Shown in pieces: positions 35,980 through 44,202 of a stretch of DNA of 60,451 bases. The translations under genes were made by a program, and so were the position numbers. The notes under the pieces were generated by a model. It saw only the letters and a list, made by a program, of their open reading frames with translations. It had not been told where the DNA came from and ran no database searches. Every line of letters begins with the position of its first letter. The stretch's first letter is position 1. Source of the DNA: Anaerolineae bacterium (GTDB lineage: Bacteria > Pseudomonadota > Alphaproteobacteria > DSM-16000 > Inquilinaceae); the NCBI GenBank assembly GCA_028285185.1, contig JANQQD010000035.1:1-60451 (forward strand). Reading direction: 5' to 3'.

Positions 35980-36990
35980 TCAGGCCGCCGCAGCTTCGCC
36001 CGGACGCGGCACCAGCCGCAGGGCGGCCCGGATGCCATCGGGCCCTGCGCCTGCGGCGCAGGCCTCGGAAAGGTGGCTGCGCCAGGCGCGGGCGCCGGGA
36101 AGGCCGTGAAACAGGCCATGCATATGCCGGGCGATCGCCGCCAGGCGTGTCCCGCGGGCGCACACCTGCTCGGCGTATGCGGCCATCGCCTCAGCCACCT
36201 GCCAGCGATCGGGCGCGGTGGTGTCGTTGCCGAAGAACCGGCGGTCGACTTCGGCCAGCAAGTAGGGATTGTGGTAAACAGCACGGCCGAGCATCACGCC
36301 GTCGAAGCGGTGCAAATGCTCTGCTGCCGCATCCAGATCCGGTATCCCGCCGTTCAGTACGATCTCCAGCGACGGGTATCGGGCCTTGACACGCTGCACC
36401 ACATCATAGCGAAGGGGTGGAATCTCACGGTTCTGCTTCGGGCTCAGCCCTTTCAGCAGCGCCTTGCGCGCATGCACGATAATGGTGGTGCAGCCCGCTG
36501 CAGCTACGGTGTCGACGAACCGGTGCAGATCGTCCTCGCCGTCGCAATCGTCGACGCCGATCCGGCATTTCACCGTCACCGGCACGGGCGTGGCAGAAAT
36601 CATGGCCGCAACGCAGGCCCCGACCGTAGTCGGCTCGGCCATCAGACATGCCCCGAACCGACCGGATTGCACGCGGTCGCTGGGGCAGCCGACATTCATG
36701 TTGATCTCGTCGTAGCCATACTGGGCGCCGATGGCCGCCGCCTCGGCCATTGCCGCCGGATCGGCGCCGCCGAGTTGCAGAGCGATGGGGTGCTCCTCCG
36801 GCGAAAACCCCAACAGCCGCTCAGGGTCGCCGTGGATCACAGCCTGTGCCGTGACCATCTCCGTGTACAGCAGTGCGCGGCGCGAGATCAGGCGCAGGAA
36901 GAACCGGTCGTGCCGGTCCGTCCAGTCCATCATGGGCGCAACGGAGAAACGCCTGTCCACTCTGTGCTCTAGGGCGGAGTTCAAATCCAT
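35980..36990 (-). CDS. dusA: tRNA dihydrouridine(20/20a) synthase DusA
   Basis: 336 residues from the ATG at 36990. The FMN-dependent TIM barrel has FSVAPMMDWTDRHDRFFLRL at the N-terminus, ALQLGGADP, the catalytic-Cys block INMNVGCPSDRVQSGRFGACLM near 95 and LNGGIPD. The RVQ.GRFGA form and length point to DusA, not DusB. It reduces uridines in the tRNA D-loop. Transcribed alone. Confidence 0.93.
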   Translation of the reverse strand: MDLNSALEHRVDRRFSVAPMMDWTDRHDRFFLRLISRRALLYTEMVTAQAVIHGDPERLLGFSPEEHPIALQLGGADPAAMAEAAAIGAQYGYDEINMNVGCPSDRVQSGRFGACLMAEPTTVGACVAAMISATPVPVTVKCRIGVDDCDGEDDLHRFVDTVAAAGCTTIIVHARKALLKGLSPKQNREIPPLRYDVVQRVKARYPSLEIVLNGGIPDLDAAAEHLHRFDGVMLGRAVYHNPYLLAEVDRRFFGNDTTAPDRWQVAEAMAAYAEQVCARGTRLAAIARHMHGLFHGLPGARAWRSHLSEACAAGAGPDGIRAALRLVPRPGEAAAA

Positions 36991-37196
36991 GGAGCCAGTC
37001 CATAGGCATCCAGCCCTGGCCATGTCAAACGCATGCGGATGTTCGTGCACACGGAGCGCACACGGATCCGATGGCTGAATGCAGGAGCTCCGACGGCTGA
37101 TCCCCTACTCATTCAGCAACTTCAGTGATCGCAAAAGACCGCGTTCTGATGAGGAAGCCCGCTCAGGACCGTTACCGGCTAAGCGCGGAGCAGCGT

Positions 37197-37863
37197 TCAT
37201 TTGGACATCTTGATCATGGCTGTCCCGATCAACGTAATGCTTGTGGATACCAAGCGTGCCAGGTTGAGGCGCTCTTTGAGGAAGAAGACGCCGAAAAGCA
37301 CAGCGAACACCATGCTGGTTTCCCGCACAGCGGACACCAGCGCCATAGGCGCCTGCGTCATTGCCCAAATGACAATCCAGTACGCCAGGAGCGATATGAC
37401 GCCGGCGAGCACGCCAAGCTTCCAGGAGTTCCGCACCGATACGGAAACCCGACCCCTTCGCAGATAGAGCGCCAACAAGGTTATTGGGAGTCCGTTCAAG
37501 AGGTGGACCCAGAAAGTGTAGCCATGGGCACTGTGGGCAAGACGGGCGCCCAAGCCATCGACGACTGTGTATCCAGCTATGAATATGCCCGTACCCACGG
37601 CATACAGCATGGCCCTGGGCTCCCTGAAGCCGTCGGCGCCACGCGTAAGGGTCAGGCTCATGATCCCCAGCGCGATAAGAACAACTGACAAGGCTGCCTG
37701 GCGGCTCAGTGTTTCGCCCACAATCGCAACGGAGAAGACCGCAACGATCAGCGGCGCGGAACCCCGGGCTATGGGGTAGACGTGGCTCAGATCGCCATAG
37801 CGGTATGCATTGATCAGAAACACGAAATAGGCGGTGTTCAGGGCGGTTGAAGCCCAGATATGC
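37197..37863 (-). pseudogene. DMT (EamA) transporter, 5' end removed by the IS element
   Basis: About 220 residues of a drug/metabolite transporter remain, with eight helices in view. The first native residues are IWASTALNTAYFVFLINAYR, which in intact members is the third helix; GDLSHVYPIARGSAPLIVAV and a second EamA repeat follow. The first 60-70 residues are missing: the reading frame enters the IS terminal repeat at 37864. The frame stays open into the IS to an ATG at about 37910, but a truncated product is unlikely to work. The missing part is not found on the other side of the IS. Confidence 0.8.
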
Positions 37864-37925
37864 TGGTGTGAGCCCCGATTGATCCCTCGGTTATAAGGGG
37901 AGTCCGTCACCAGAGGAGACGGACG

Positions 37926-38189
37926 ATGCGGAAGAGCCGGTTCACGGAGGAGCAGATCATCGCGGTGCTGTCAGAGCAGGAGCGCGGCTTGGCGACGGCG
38001 GAGGTGTGCCGCCGTCACGGGATCAGTGAGACGACGTTCTACAAGTGGAAGGCCAAGTTCGGTGGGATGGACGTATCCGAGGCTCGCCGGATGAAGACGC
38101 TGGAGACGGAGAACGCTCGGTTGAAGAAGCTGCTCGCCGACACGATGCTCGACAATGCGGTTCTCAGGGACCTGCTGGGAAAGCCTTGA
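37926..38189 (+). CDS. IS3-family transposase OrfA
   Basis: 87 residues. N-terminal HTH ([18 protein letters not shown], then [22 protein letters not shown]) and a C-terminal leucine zipper-like helix ([20 protein letters not shown]). It binds the IS ends. The fused OrfAB transposase is made by -1 frameshifting near the end of orfA, where GGGAAAG at about 38176-38183 is a possible slippery site. Confidence 0.92.
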   Translation: MRKSRFTEEQIIAVLSEQERGLATAEVCRRHGISETTFYKWKAKFGGMDVSEARRMKTLETENARLKKLLADTMLDNAVLRDLLGKP

Positions 38190-39076
38190 CGACGCCAGAG
38201 CAGCGACGGGCGGCGGCCTGCAAGGCGATGTCGGGTCACGGCCTATCGCAACGCCGGGCCTGCCGCCTGATTGGCGTCGATCCCAAGACGGTGAGGCGCA
38301 AGCGCGCGCCGGACCATCCAGAGATCCGAACCCGGATGCGCGAGATCGCTGGTGAGCGACGGCGCTTCGGCTACCGCCGGATCGGGCTGATGCTCGAACG
38401 AGAAGGCATCGTGATGAACCATAAGAAGCTTCGCCGGCTCTATGCGGCCGAGGGCCTTTCCGTACGCCGCCGGAAGGGTCGCAAACGGGCCATGGGGACG
38501 CGCCGCCCGATACCAGTTCCCGACTGCGCCGGCCGGCGTTGGAGCTTGGACTTCGTGTCCGACATCTTCGGCGAAGGTCGTCGGTTCCGTGTGCTCGCCG
38601 TGATCGACGACCATAGCCGAGAATGCCTGACGTTGGTCGCCGACACGTCGATCTCCGGGGCCAGGGTGGCCAGGGAACTCGATGCTGTGGTTCGCCTGTA
38701 CGGCAAGCCGGAAACGATCGTCAGCGACAACGGAACCGAGTTGACCAGCCGGGCGATCCTGGAATGGCAGGGCCGGACAGGCATCGATTGGCACTACATC
38801 GAGCCCGGCAAACCTCAGCAGAACGCCTTCATTGAGGCCTTCAACGCCCGGCTGAGGGATGAGCTGCTCAACGAGGAAGTGTTCGCAACGCTCGACGACG
38901 CCAGGCGGCGGCTTGCCCGATGGCGTCATGACTACAATCACGCGAGACCCCATACAGCTTTAGGCGGGCTATCGCCCGCCGCGCGCCGGTCGTCTGAGCT
39001 GCATGGGGGCTCCACGCCCGGCGCGCTGGAACCAACCAAAACAATGCGCTACCAACCCCAAGGACTCCCCTTCTGA
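38186..39076 (+). CDS. IS3-family transposase OrfB (DDE integrase core)
   Basis: The frame is open from 38045 and lies at -1 to orfA; 38186 is the first plausible internal start. An HTH region ([20 protein letters not shown]) and HTH_21-like [16 protein letters not shown] precede the rve core. Catalytic residues are Asp in WSLDFVSD, Asp in [10 protein letters not shown] and Glu in [19 protein letters not shown]. The C-terminus has [17 protein letters not shown]. All domains are intact. Confidence 0.92.
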   Translation: MTTPEQRRAAACKAMSGHGLSQRRACRLIGVDPKTVRRKRAPDHPEIRTRMREIAGERRRFGYRRIGLMLEREGIVMNHKKLRRLYAAEGLSVRRRKGRKRAMGTRRPIPVPDCAGRRWSLDFVSDIFGEGRRFRVLAVIDDHSRECLTLVADTSISGARVARELDAVVRLYGKPETIVSDNGTELTSRAILEWQGRTGIDWHYIEPGKPQQNAFIEAFNARLRDELLNEEVFATLDDARRRLARWRHDYNHARPHTALGGLSPAARRSSELHGGSTPGALEPTKTMRYQPQGLPF

Positions 39077-39102
39077 CTGAGGGCGCCTCGGGGCTCACAC
39101 CA

Positions 39103-39448
39103 TCGGCAATCCAGGATACCTTCCACCAACGATCGCCATGCGGCCACGTCCGTTTCCGTGGCCAGCCCGGTCTCCTACGGGCGCCCACAGCGTGGCACCC
39201 GCAGGAGGCTCGCGCCCCCACCACCCGGATCGGCGCAGTAGTGAGGACGATTAACCGTTCCTTGACGCTCTTCCTGCTACCGGGACAGGCTGCTTGTTCC
39301 AAGCCTTGCGGGGGCCGGCCGTCTTGGCATCTCTCGAAGGGTACGCCGCGCTCGCGGGCCGTCCGTGTCCTACCCGGCCGCTTATGCCGGCGCAGGCGCG
39401 CGCGCCCGGGCTGGCCGTGACCGGTCGCGGGCGGACCGGCGCATCGGC
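39103..39448. other. Gap between the IS and the histidine kinase gene
   Basis: About 345 bases. I looked for the missing 5' end of the DMT transporter in all minus-strand frames and did not find it. No gene, RNA or repeat recognised; it should contain the kinase promoter. Confidence 0.5.
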
Positions 39449-41272
39449 ATGAGCGCGAACGGCACCAAAGGGTCGCTCACGGTCCCGAAGCGGGACGGGG
39501 CGTGGCTCGCGCGCCGGCGGCTCGACCGGTTCACCCGCCTGCCGGCTCTGGTCTGGGGCGTCTCGGTGCTGATGCTGGGGGTCGGCGTCGTGGCGCTGGG
39601 CGTGATGCACCTGAACGCCGTCGCCGTCGACATGTCGGTGCGGCGCGTCTCGGCCTGGCTTGCCGACCAACGGGCCGCCGCCGCGGCGATCGCGGTGGAC
39701 TTCAGCTGGTGGGACCAGGCGATCGGCCGGATCTTCCAGGCCCCCCTCGACCGCGCGTGGTTCGACGACGAATTCGGCAGCTATGCGGCAACGCAGTTCG
39801 GCGCGTCGGTGCTGATGATCGCCGATGAAGAGGGCCGCGTGATCCACGCCTTTGTCGACGGCGCGCCGGCCGAGCCCGCGGCCCTGGGCACCGATCCAGA
39901 GGCGCTGGGGCAGGTCATCGCCGATGCCAGGCAGTCGCCGCAGGATGCGGTCGAGGCCGTAACCGGCATCATGGTGCTGGACGGCCCCACCGACAGCCAG
40001 GTCTACCTGGCCGCCGCCAGCCCCTTCACCGGCGAAGACGACGCACAGCCGGTCTGGCCGCCCGACCGTCGGCCCGTCCTGTTCATCCTGCAGGCGATCG
40101 ACCGCGGCTTCCTCGACCGGCTGGCGGAACGGACGCTGGTGTCGGCGCCGGCGCTGCTGCCGCCAGGGCAGGCGCCGCCGGAGAGCGCGGTGCCCCTGCG
40201 CGACCCGATGGGCCGGACTGTCGCCCATCTCCGCTGGTCGGTCGCCCGGCCGGGCACCGAGATGCTGGCGCGTGTCGGCATCCCGCTTGTCGCCCTGTTC
40301 GCGATCTTCGTGTTGACCGGCTGGCTGATGCTCCGGCGCGCCGGCAGGGTGATCCGCGACGTCAGCGCGGTCGCCGACGACCTGGCGGACGTCAACCACA
40401 GGCTCGCCGCCAGCGAGACGACCGCGCTTGCCGCGCGCGACGCGGCGACGGAGGCGCTGCAGGCCCGCGACGCCATGGTGCAACAGCTCGCCGCCGTCAA
40501 CCGCGACCTGATGGCGGCGCGCCACCAGGCGGAGGCGGCGAACACCGCCAAGTCGCGCTTCCTCGCCAGCATGAGCCACGAGCTGCGCACCCCGCTCAAC
40601 TGCATCATCGGCTTCGCCGAGATGATGCTGAGCGGGATCGGCGGGCCGATCGGCAACGACCGGTACCGGGGCTATCTCACGGATATCCGCGACAGCGGCA
40701 CGCATCTCTTGGCCCTACTCAACGGCATTCTCGACCTCTCCAAGATCGAGGCGGGAAAGCAGGAGATCGCGCCCGCTTGGACGGGGCTGCCGGCAGCACT
40801 GGAGCAGGCGGGTCGCCTGTTCGACGAGGAGGCCCGGCGCAAGGGCTGCGCGCTGGCCGTGGAGCGGGAGACCGCACCCGCCCGGGTGTTCGCGGATGAA
40901 CAGGCGCTGACCCAGATCCTCTTCAACCTCATCGGCAATGCGCTGAAGTTCACCGATCCCGGCGGCAGCATCACCGTCTCGGCGCGCGCCGCGGCGCCCG
41001 ACGGAACGCCCGGCGTCGACATTGCGGTCAGCGACACCGGCTGCGGCATTGCGGAGGCGTCGCAAGAGCTGGTGTGGGCGGCCTTCCACCAGTCCGCCGA
41101 CGGCGCGGGCCGGACGGCCGGCGGCACGGGCCTCGGCCTGCCACTCGTTCGCGGCCTCGCCCGCCTGCACGGCGGCGATGCCCGCCTGGCGAGCCGCCCG
41201 GGCGAGGGCACGACCGTCACCGTGTTCCTGCCCGACGGCCCTGCGGACGACGGCGATCCGCCGCCGACATGA
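39449..41272 (+). CDS. Membrane histidine kinase with CHASE4-like sensor
   Basis: 607 residues from the ATG at 39449. Membrane helix 1 (LVWGVSVLMLGVGVVALGVMH) is at about 30-50. A periplasmic sensor follows with the CHASE4-type VDFSWWDQAIGRIF motif. Helix 2 is at about 280-300. A cytoplasmic coiled coil leads to the H-box FLASMSHELRTPLN near residue 375, then N-box ILFNLIGNALKFT, G1 SDTGCGI and G2 GGTGLGLPLV. No receiver domain or response regulator gene is adjacent, so it is an orphan kinase. It opens the signalling island. Confidence 0.9.
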   Translation: MSANGTKGSLTVPKRDGAWLARRRLDRFTRLPALVWGVSVLMLGVGVVALGVMHLNAVAVDMSVRRVSAWLADQRAAAAAIAVDFSWWDQAIGRIFQAPLDRAWFDDEFGSYAATQFGASVLMIADEEGRVIHAFVDGAPAEPAALGTDPEALGQVIADARQSPQDAVEAVTGIMVLDGPTDSQVYLAAASPFTGEDDAQPVWPPDRRPVLFILQAIDRGFLDRLAERTLVSAPALLPPGQAPPESAVPLRDPMGRTVAHLRWSVARPGTEMLARVGIPLVALFAIFVLTGWLMLRRAGRVIRDVSAVADDLADVNHRLAASETTALAARDAATEALQARDAMVQQLAAVNRDLMAARHQAEAANTAKSRFLASMSHELRTPLNCIIGFAEMMLSGIGGPIGNDRYRGYLTDIRDSGTHLLALLNGILDLSKIEAGKQEIAPAWTGLPAALEQAGRLFDEEARRKGCALAVERETAPARVFADEQALTQILFNLIGNALKFTDPGGSITVSARAAAPDGTPGVDIAVSDTGCGIAEASQELVWAAFHQSADGAGRTAGGTGLGLPLVRGLARLHGGDARLASRPGEGTTVTVFLPDGPADDGDPPPT

Positions 41273-41324
41273 CGGCCCGCCGTTCAGTCCGGGCGTGGCG
41301 AACGGCTGACGCCGGATTGGCGCG

Positions 41325-41405
41325 TCACGCCTGCCACGTGTCGATCACCTCGACACCGCAGTCGTCGAAGTCGCGGACGTTCCGGGTCGCGTTGGCCGCG
41401 CCGCT
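41325..41405 (-). pseudogene. VapC (PIN) toxin C-terminal remnant
   Basis: The minus-strand reading ATRNVRDFDDCGVEVIDTWQA ends in a stop at 41325 and is the usual end of VapC/FitB PIN toxins (TRNVRDF then a short strand). The preceding sequence has lost the rest of the domain and no antitoxin is present. Confidence 0.6.
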
Positions 41406-41548
41406 CAGCGGCCCGCTGGAAACCCAACAGCTCGCGGTCCGGCAGTTCCAGATCGACACCGCCCATCGACGCTCAGGCCCGATACGCTCGGCCAACACAA
41501 TGATCCCGCCGGCGTTTCGGATCCGACGTGATCGGGGCCGCACCTGGC

Positions 41549-42604
41549 TCAGCCGGCCGCCATCATGGGGCGGTCGCATTCCGCCTCGCAGCGGTTGCGG
41601 CCGGCAAGCTTGGCGCGATAGAGCGCTTCATCGGCCCGGTGGACGAAGCCGTCCAGCGGCTCGCCCGGTCTGTAGATCGCAACGCCGGCCGAGACCGTAA
41701 CCTTCCCGAACGACTCGCCCGTTTCACGATTGACCAGCCCCCTGCCGGCAAGCGTCTTTCGCACCTGCTCCGCGACCGTGCGGGCGCCATGGATGGGTGT
41801 GTCCGGCAGGATCAGCGCGAACTCCTCGCCGCCATAGCGCGCGGCCGTATCGCGGCCCTTGATCTGCTGCATCAGCACCTTGGCCAACAGGCGCAGAACC
41901 TCGTCGCCCACACGATGGCCGAACGTGTCGTTGAACCGCTTGAAATGGTCGACATCGATCATGATCAGCGACAGAGGCGTCGCCTCCTGGTTGCTCTCAT
42001 GGGATTCCCGGCGAAGCTCGGCGTCGAACATCCGCCGGTTGGCAAGACCGGTCAGCGCATCCATGCGGCTTTCGCGCTTCGCCTGATCCAGTTTTCGGCG
42101 CGCCTCTTCCAGCTCGCCCGCCGACTGCGTGAGCCTCTCGTTCAGCTCGTGATTCTCGTCAACGATGCTTCGGGTGACGTCTAGAATCCGGTGCAGCACA
42201 TGGTCGATCTGATGATCTCTGCCGTCTTTCGACAGCTGCACCAGGTCACCGGACAGGCCCTCCAACGTACTGCTGGCGTCGGCGTGGCGTTCCATCGCCT
42301 CGCCAAGTCGCTTGATCACATACTGGATCGTCGATTCCGCCGAATGGCTGGTCGACGTCAGTGCCTGCTCCTCGGCAAGGGGCGTGCAATGGGTCAGATG
42401 CAGCCGTTCCATGACCGCGGGTGGAAATCCTTCACCGCTTGCGATCAGCCGGTCGATCTCCCGCGTCAAATCAGGGTTCCAGCCGGCGGCATACTCGTAC
42501 CAGATGCGATAGTTGTGCGGCGTGGGCGGAATGCTGCGGTCGGCCATTGTCCGGATCGACGCCTTGGCGCATCGCCGTGCCGTGTCAAAATCTCGATCAG
42601 TCAT
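41549..42604 (-). CDS. Diguanylate cyclase (GGDEF)
   Basis: 351 residues, soluble. The N-terminal 180 residues are helical with a coiled coil before the GGDEF domain (ELNERLTQSAGELEEARRKL). The cyclase domain starts at DALTGLANRRMFD near 190; ARYGGEEFALILPDTP near 270 has an intact GGEEF active site, and FKRFNDTFGH precedes it. The inhibitory RxxD site is replaced by KGRD, so product inhibition may be weak. Makes c-di-GMP. It is opposite in strand to the HD-GYP and PilZ genes nearby. Confidence 0.93.
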   Translation of the reverse strand: MTDRDFDTARRCAKASIRTMADRSIPPTPHNYRIWYEYAAGWNPDLTREIDRLIASGEGFPPAVMERLHLTHCTPLAEEQALTSTSHSAESTIQYVIKRLGEAMERHADASSTLEGLSGDLVQLSKDGRDHQIDHVLHRILDVTRSIVDENHELNERLTQSAGELEEARRKLDQAKRESRMDALTGLANRRMFDAELRRESHESNQEATPLSLIMIDVDHFKRFNDTFGHRVGDEVLRLLAKVLMQQIKGRDTAARYGGEEFALILPDTPIHGARTVAEQVRKTLAGRGLVNRETGESFGKVTVSAGVAIYRPGEPLDGFVHRADEALYRAKLAGRNRCEAECDRPMMAAG

Positions 42605-42973
42605 ACGCGCACCCTGGTTTTGCAGAGCCCTGGTTACCGTCTTACCCTGTTGCCGGAATTGCGTTTCAAATGATGCTGCCTGCCAAAGGGGATGCAGTGT
42701 TCGCCCAGATGCGTTGACATTTGCGATCCGGGCTTTCGGCGCACAGCCCCTGATCGTAAGGATTATCCGGACAGGTTGAAAATTCCGTTAATACTATTGA
42801 CCGTCAAGAGAGGCGCGTACAAGCGGGCCGCATCCATTGATGGCGATCCGAGCCGTCGAGGGCTCCGAAAAATCGGAGTTCAGACTCAGACTCCCACCGC
42901 CGGCAACGCGCAGTGAGGGTCACGCGTCGGACTGTGAATTGCGATCACCCCACGCACGCCCCCCGGTGACCGG

Positions 42974-43030
42974 TCAAGCCTGCCACGGGTGGACCACTTT
43001 GACGCCGCAGTCCTCGAAGTCGCGGACGTT
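42974..43030 (-). pseudogene. Second VapC (PIN) toxin C-terminal remnant
   Basis: Minus-strand NVRDFEDCGVKVVHPWQA followed by a stop at 42974. It matches the remnant at 41325 in 13 of 18 residues by eye. The toxin sequence ends 10 bases before a GGGTCAGGTCTT repeat at 43043. Confidence 0.6.
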
Positions 43031-43040
43031 CCCGGAGGGC

Positions 43041-43054
43041 GGGGGTCAGGTCTT
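43041..43054 (+). repeat. Dispersed GGGTCAGGTCTT repeat, copy 1
   Basis: GGGGGTCAGGTCTT; same core as at 46222, 48017 and 57640. Confidence 0.6.
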
Positions 43055-43244
43055 TCACCATCACCCTCTCCTCGCTTCCTATCGCGGACATACGGCCCAG
43101 GCCGGGACAGCGCGTCTGAGAAGGGGTGGCCCTCCTCGCCCTTTACAGGCATCCGCGCGCAACGGGTTGTAAACCGGAAATTCAGAAATAGTCCATATTG
43201 TTGAAATTCCTCACTATCGGGTCTCGGTCGAGGTGATCACCGCA

Positions 43245-43574
43245 ATGTCGCATATTCAAGGCCTCAAGGAACGGCGTGCGTTTGAGCGATTCCAGGGCCC
43301 CTGCCCCTCATATCTGGTCACGCAAGACGGCGATGCCCTTTGCCAAGTTCTCAATCTCTCCTGCGCTGGCGCGCAGTTAACGACGCCGCAGCCGCTCATG
43401 CCGGACAGCAGGGTCACGCTGCAGCTCGACAATCTCGGCAGCTTCCCCGGCACCGTTGTCTGGTCCATCGGCTTTCACAGCGGAATACGGTTCGAGAAGG
43501 CCTCGCCAGAGATTGCAAGATATCTCGGTGTCTCCTTCGCATGCCTCGACGGCGGATCCACGACCTTGGCCTGA
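43245..43574 (+). CDS. PilZ-domain c-di-GMP-binding protein, first copy
   Basis: 109 residues from the ATG at 43245 (GAGGTGAT upstream); a GTG at 43233 is also in frame. A single PilZ domain: RRAFERF supplies the RxxxR motif near residue 11 and NLSCAGAQL the (D/N)xSxxG motif near 38. LDNLGSFPGTVVWSIGFHSGIRF follows. Probable cytoplasmic effector of the cyclase and phosphodiesterase nearby; its target is unknown. Confidence 0.9.
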   Translation: MSHIQGLKERRAFERFQGPCPSYLVTQDGDALCQVLNLSCAGAQLTTPQPLMPDSRVTLQLDNLGSFPGTVVWSIGFHSGIRFEKASPEIARYLGVSFACLDGGSTTLA

Positions 43575-43701
43575 AGACGCGGGCGACCCTGCGCAAGGGC
43601 GGAAGCAGGCCTGTGCCATCCTCAGCAGGCCCCATCCCCGACAGGCCCCATCCCCAACAAGCCGTTGAAGAAATCGGCGCAGAGTTCGGGAGTTGCCAAA
43701 C

Positions 43702-44115
43702 ATGCAAGAGTTTGAACCTGCCGCACAGATGACCACCTCGGCGCCAACGCCGCACGATCTGCAAGAGCAGCGGTTCCGAGAGCGGCGAGCCTTCAAGCGC
43801 GTCGCCAGCAGTTGCCCCTGCAGGGTGATCACACCGGCCGCCGACGTCTATTGTGAGATCCTGAATATCTCGCTTCGCGGCATCCAGATCTCATCTCCGA
43901 CACCGCTGTCTCCGGGAAACCCGGTTTCGGTGGAACTGGAGAACCTCGTGCACCTTCCCGGCACGGTGGTCTGGTCCGACGGCAGTCGCCACGGCATCGA
44001 GCTCGACCGGCCGTATGAGGAGGTGTGGCGGTACATCGGCCATTGCTGGCAGCCTTCCACGACCGTCGGGGATCAAGGCTTGCTTCCGCTCAGCAATCCC
44101 GACCTGCGCCGATGA
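43702..44115 (+). CDS. PilZ-domain c-di-GMP-binding protein, second copy
   Basis: 137 residues from the ATG at 43702. ERRAFKRV (RxxxR) near residue 30 and NISLRGIQI (NxSxxG) near 55 are intact. It shares LENLVHLPGTVVWSDGSRHGIEL with the first copy, so the two are tandem paralogues, 127 bases apart. Its N-terminus has 25 extra polar residues and its C-terminus 15. Likely a receptor of c-di-GMP. Confidence 0.9.
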   Translation: MQEFEPAAQMTTSAPTPHDLQEQRFRERRAFKRVASSCPCRVITPAADVYCEILNISLRGIQISSPTPLSPGNPVSVELENLVHLPGTVVWSDGSRHGIELDRPYEEVWRYIGHCWQPSTTVGDQGLLPLSNPDLRR

Positions 44116-44202
44116 CGGCCAGCGAACCCGCAACGCCCCGCGCCCGTTTCCGGCCGGCCTCCACTGCCGCGCGTACCGCAGCTTTCAGGTAAAGGCTGTT
44201 AG

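Larger units (their letters stand above)
37864..39102 (+). mobile_element. IS3-family insertion sequence, IS407-like group
   Basis: Ends are a 15-bp perfect inverted repeat, TGGTGTGAGCCCCGA, at 37864-37878 and its complement at 39088-39102, followed inward by a shared CCCTC. Total length about 1.24 kb, with orfA and orfB in the 0/-1 frame arrangement typical of IS3. No target duplication is visible (ATGC on the left, TCGG on the right). The element looks intact. Confidence 0.9.
42605..43244. other. Mosaic gap with toxin debris and a dispersed repeat
   Basis: 640 bases with no intact gene. It holds an inverted repeat CTCCGA-AAAA-TCGGAG near 42860, the VapC remnant at 42974 and a GGGTCAGGTCTT repeat at 43043. 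The AT-rich stretches near 42740-42800 and 43170-43225 may hold promoters for the cyclase and the first PilZ gene. Confidence 0.6.

Noticed and set aside
37045..37062. GTGCAC-ACGGA-GCGCAC as a third operator
   Set aside because: Spacer length differs and one pair is mismatched, so I mention it only as a weak relative of the 33908 palindrome.
39251..40705. 484-codon minus-strand frame over the histidine kinase
   Set aside because: Antisense to a clear kinase; His/Arg/Asp-rich shadow.
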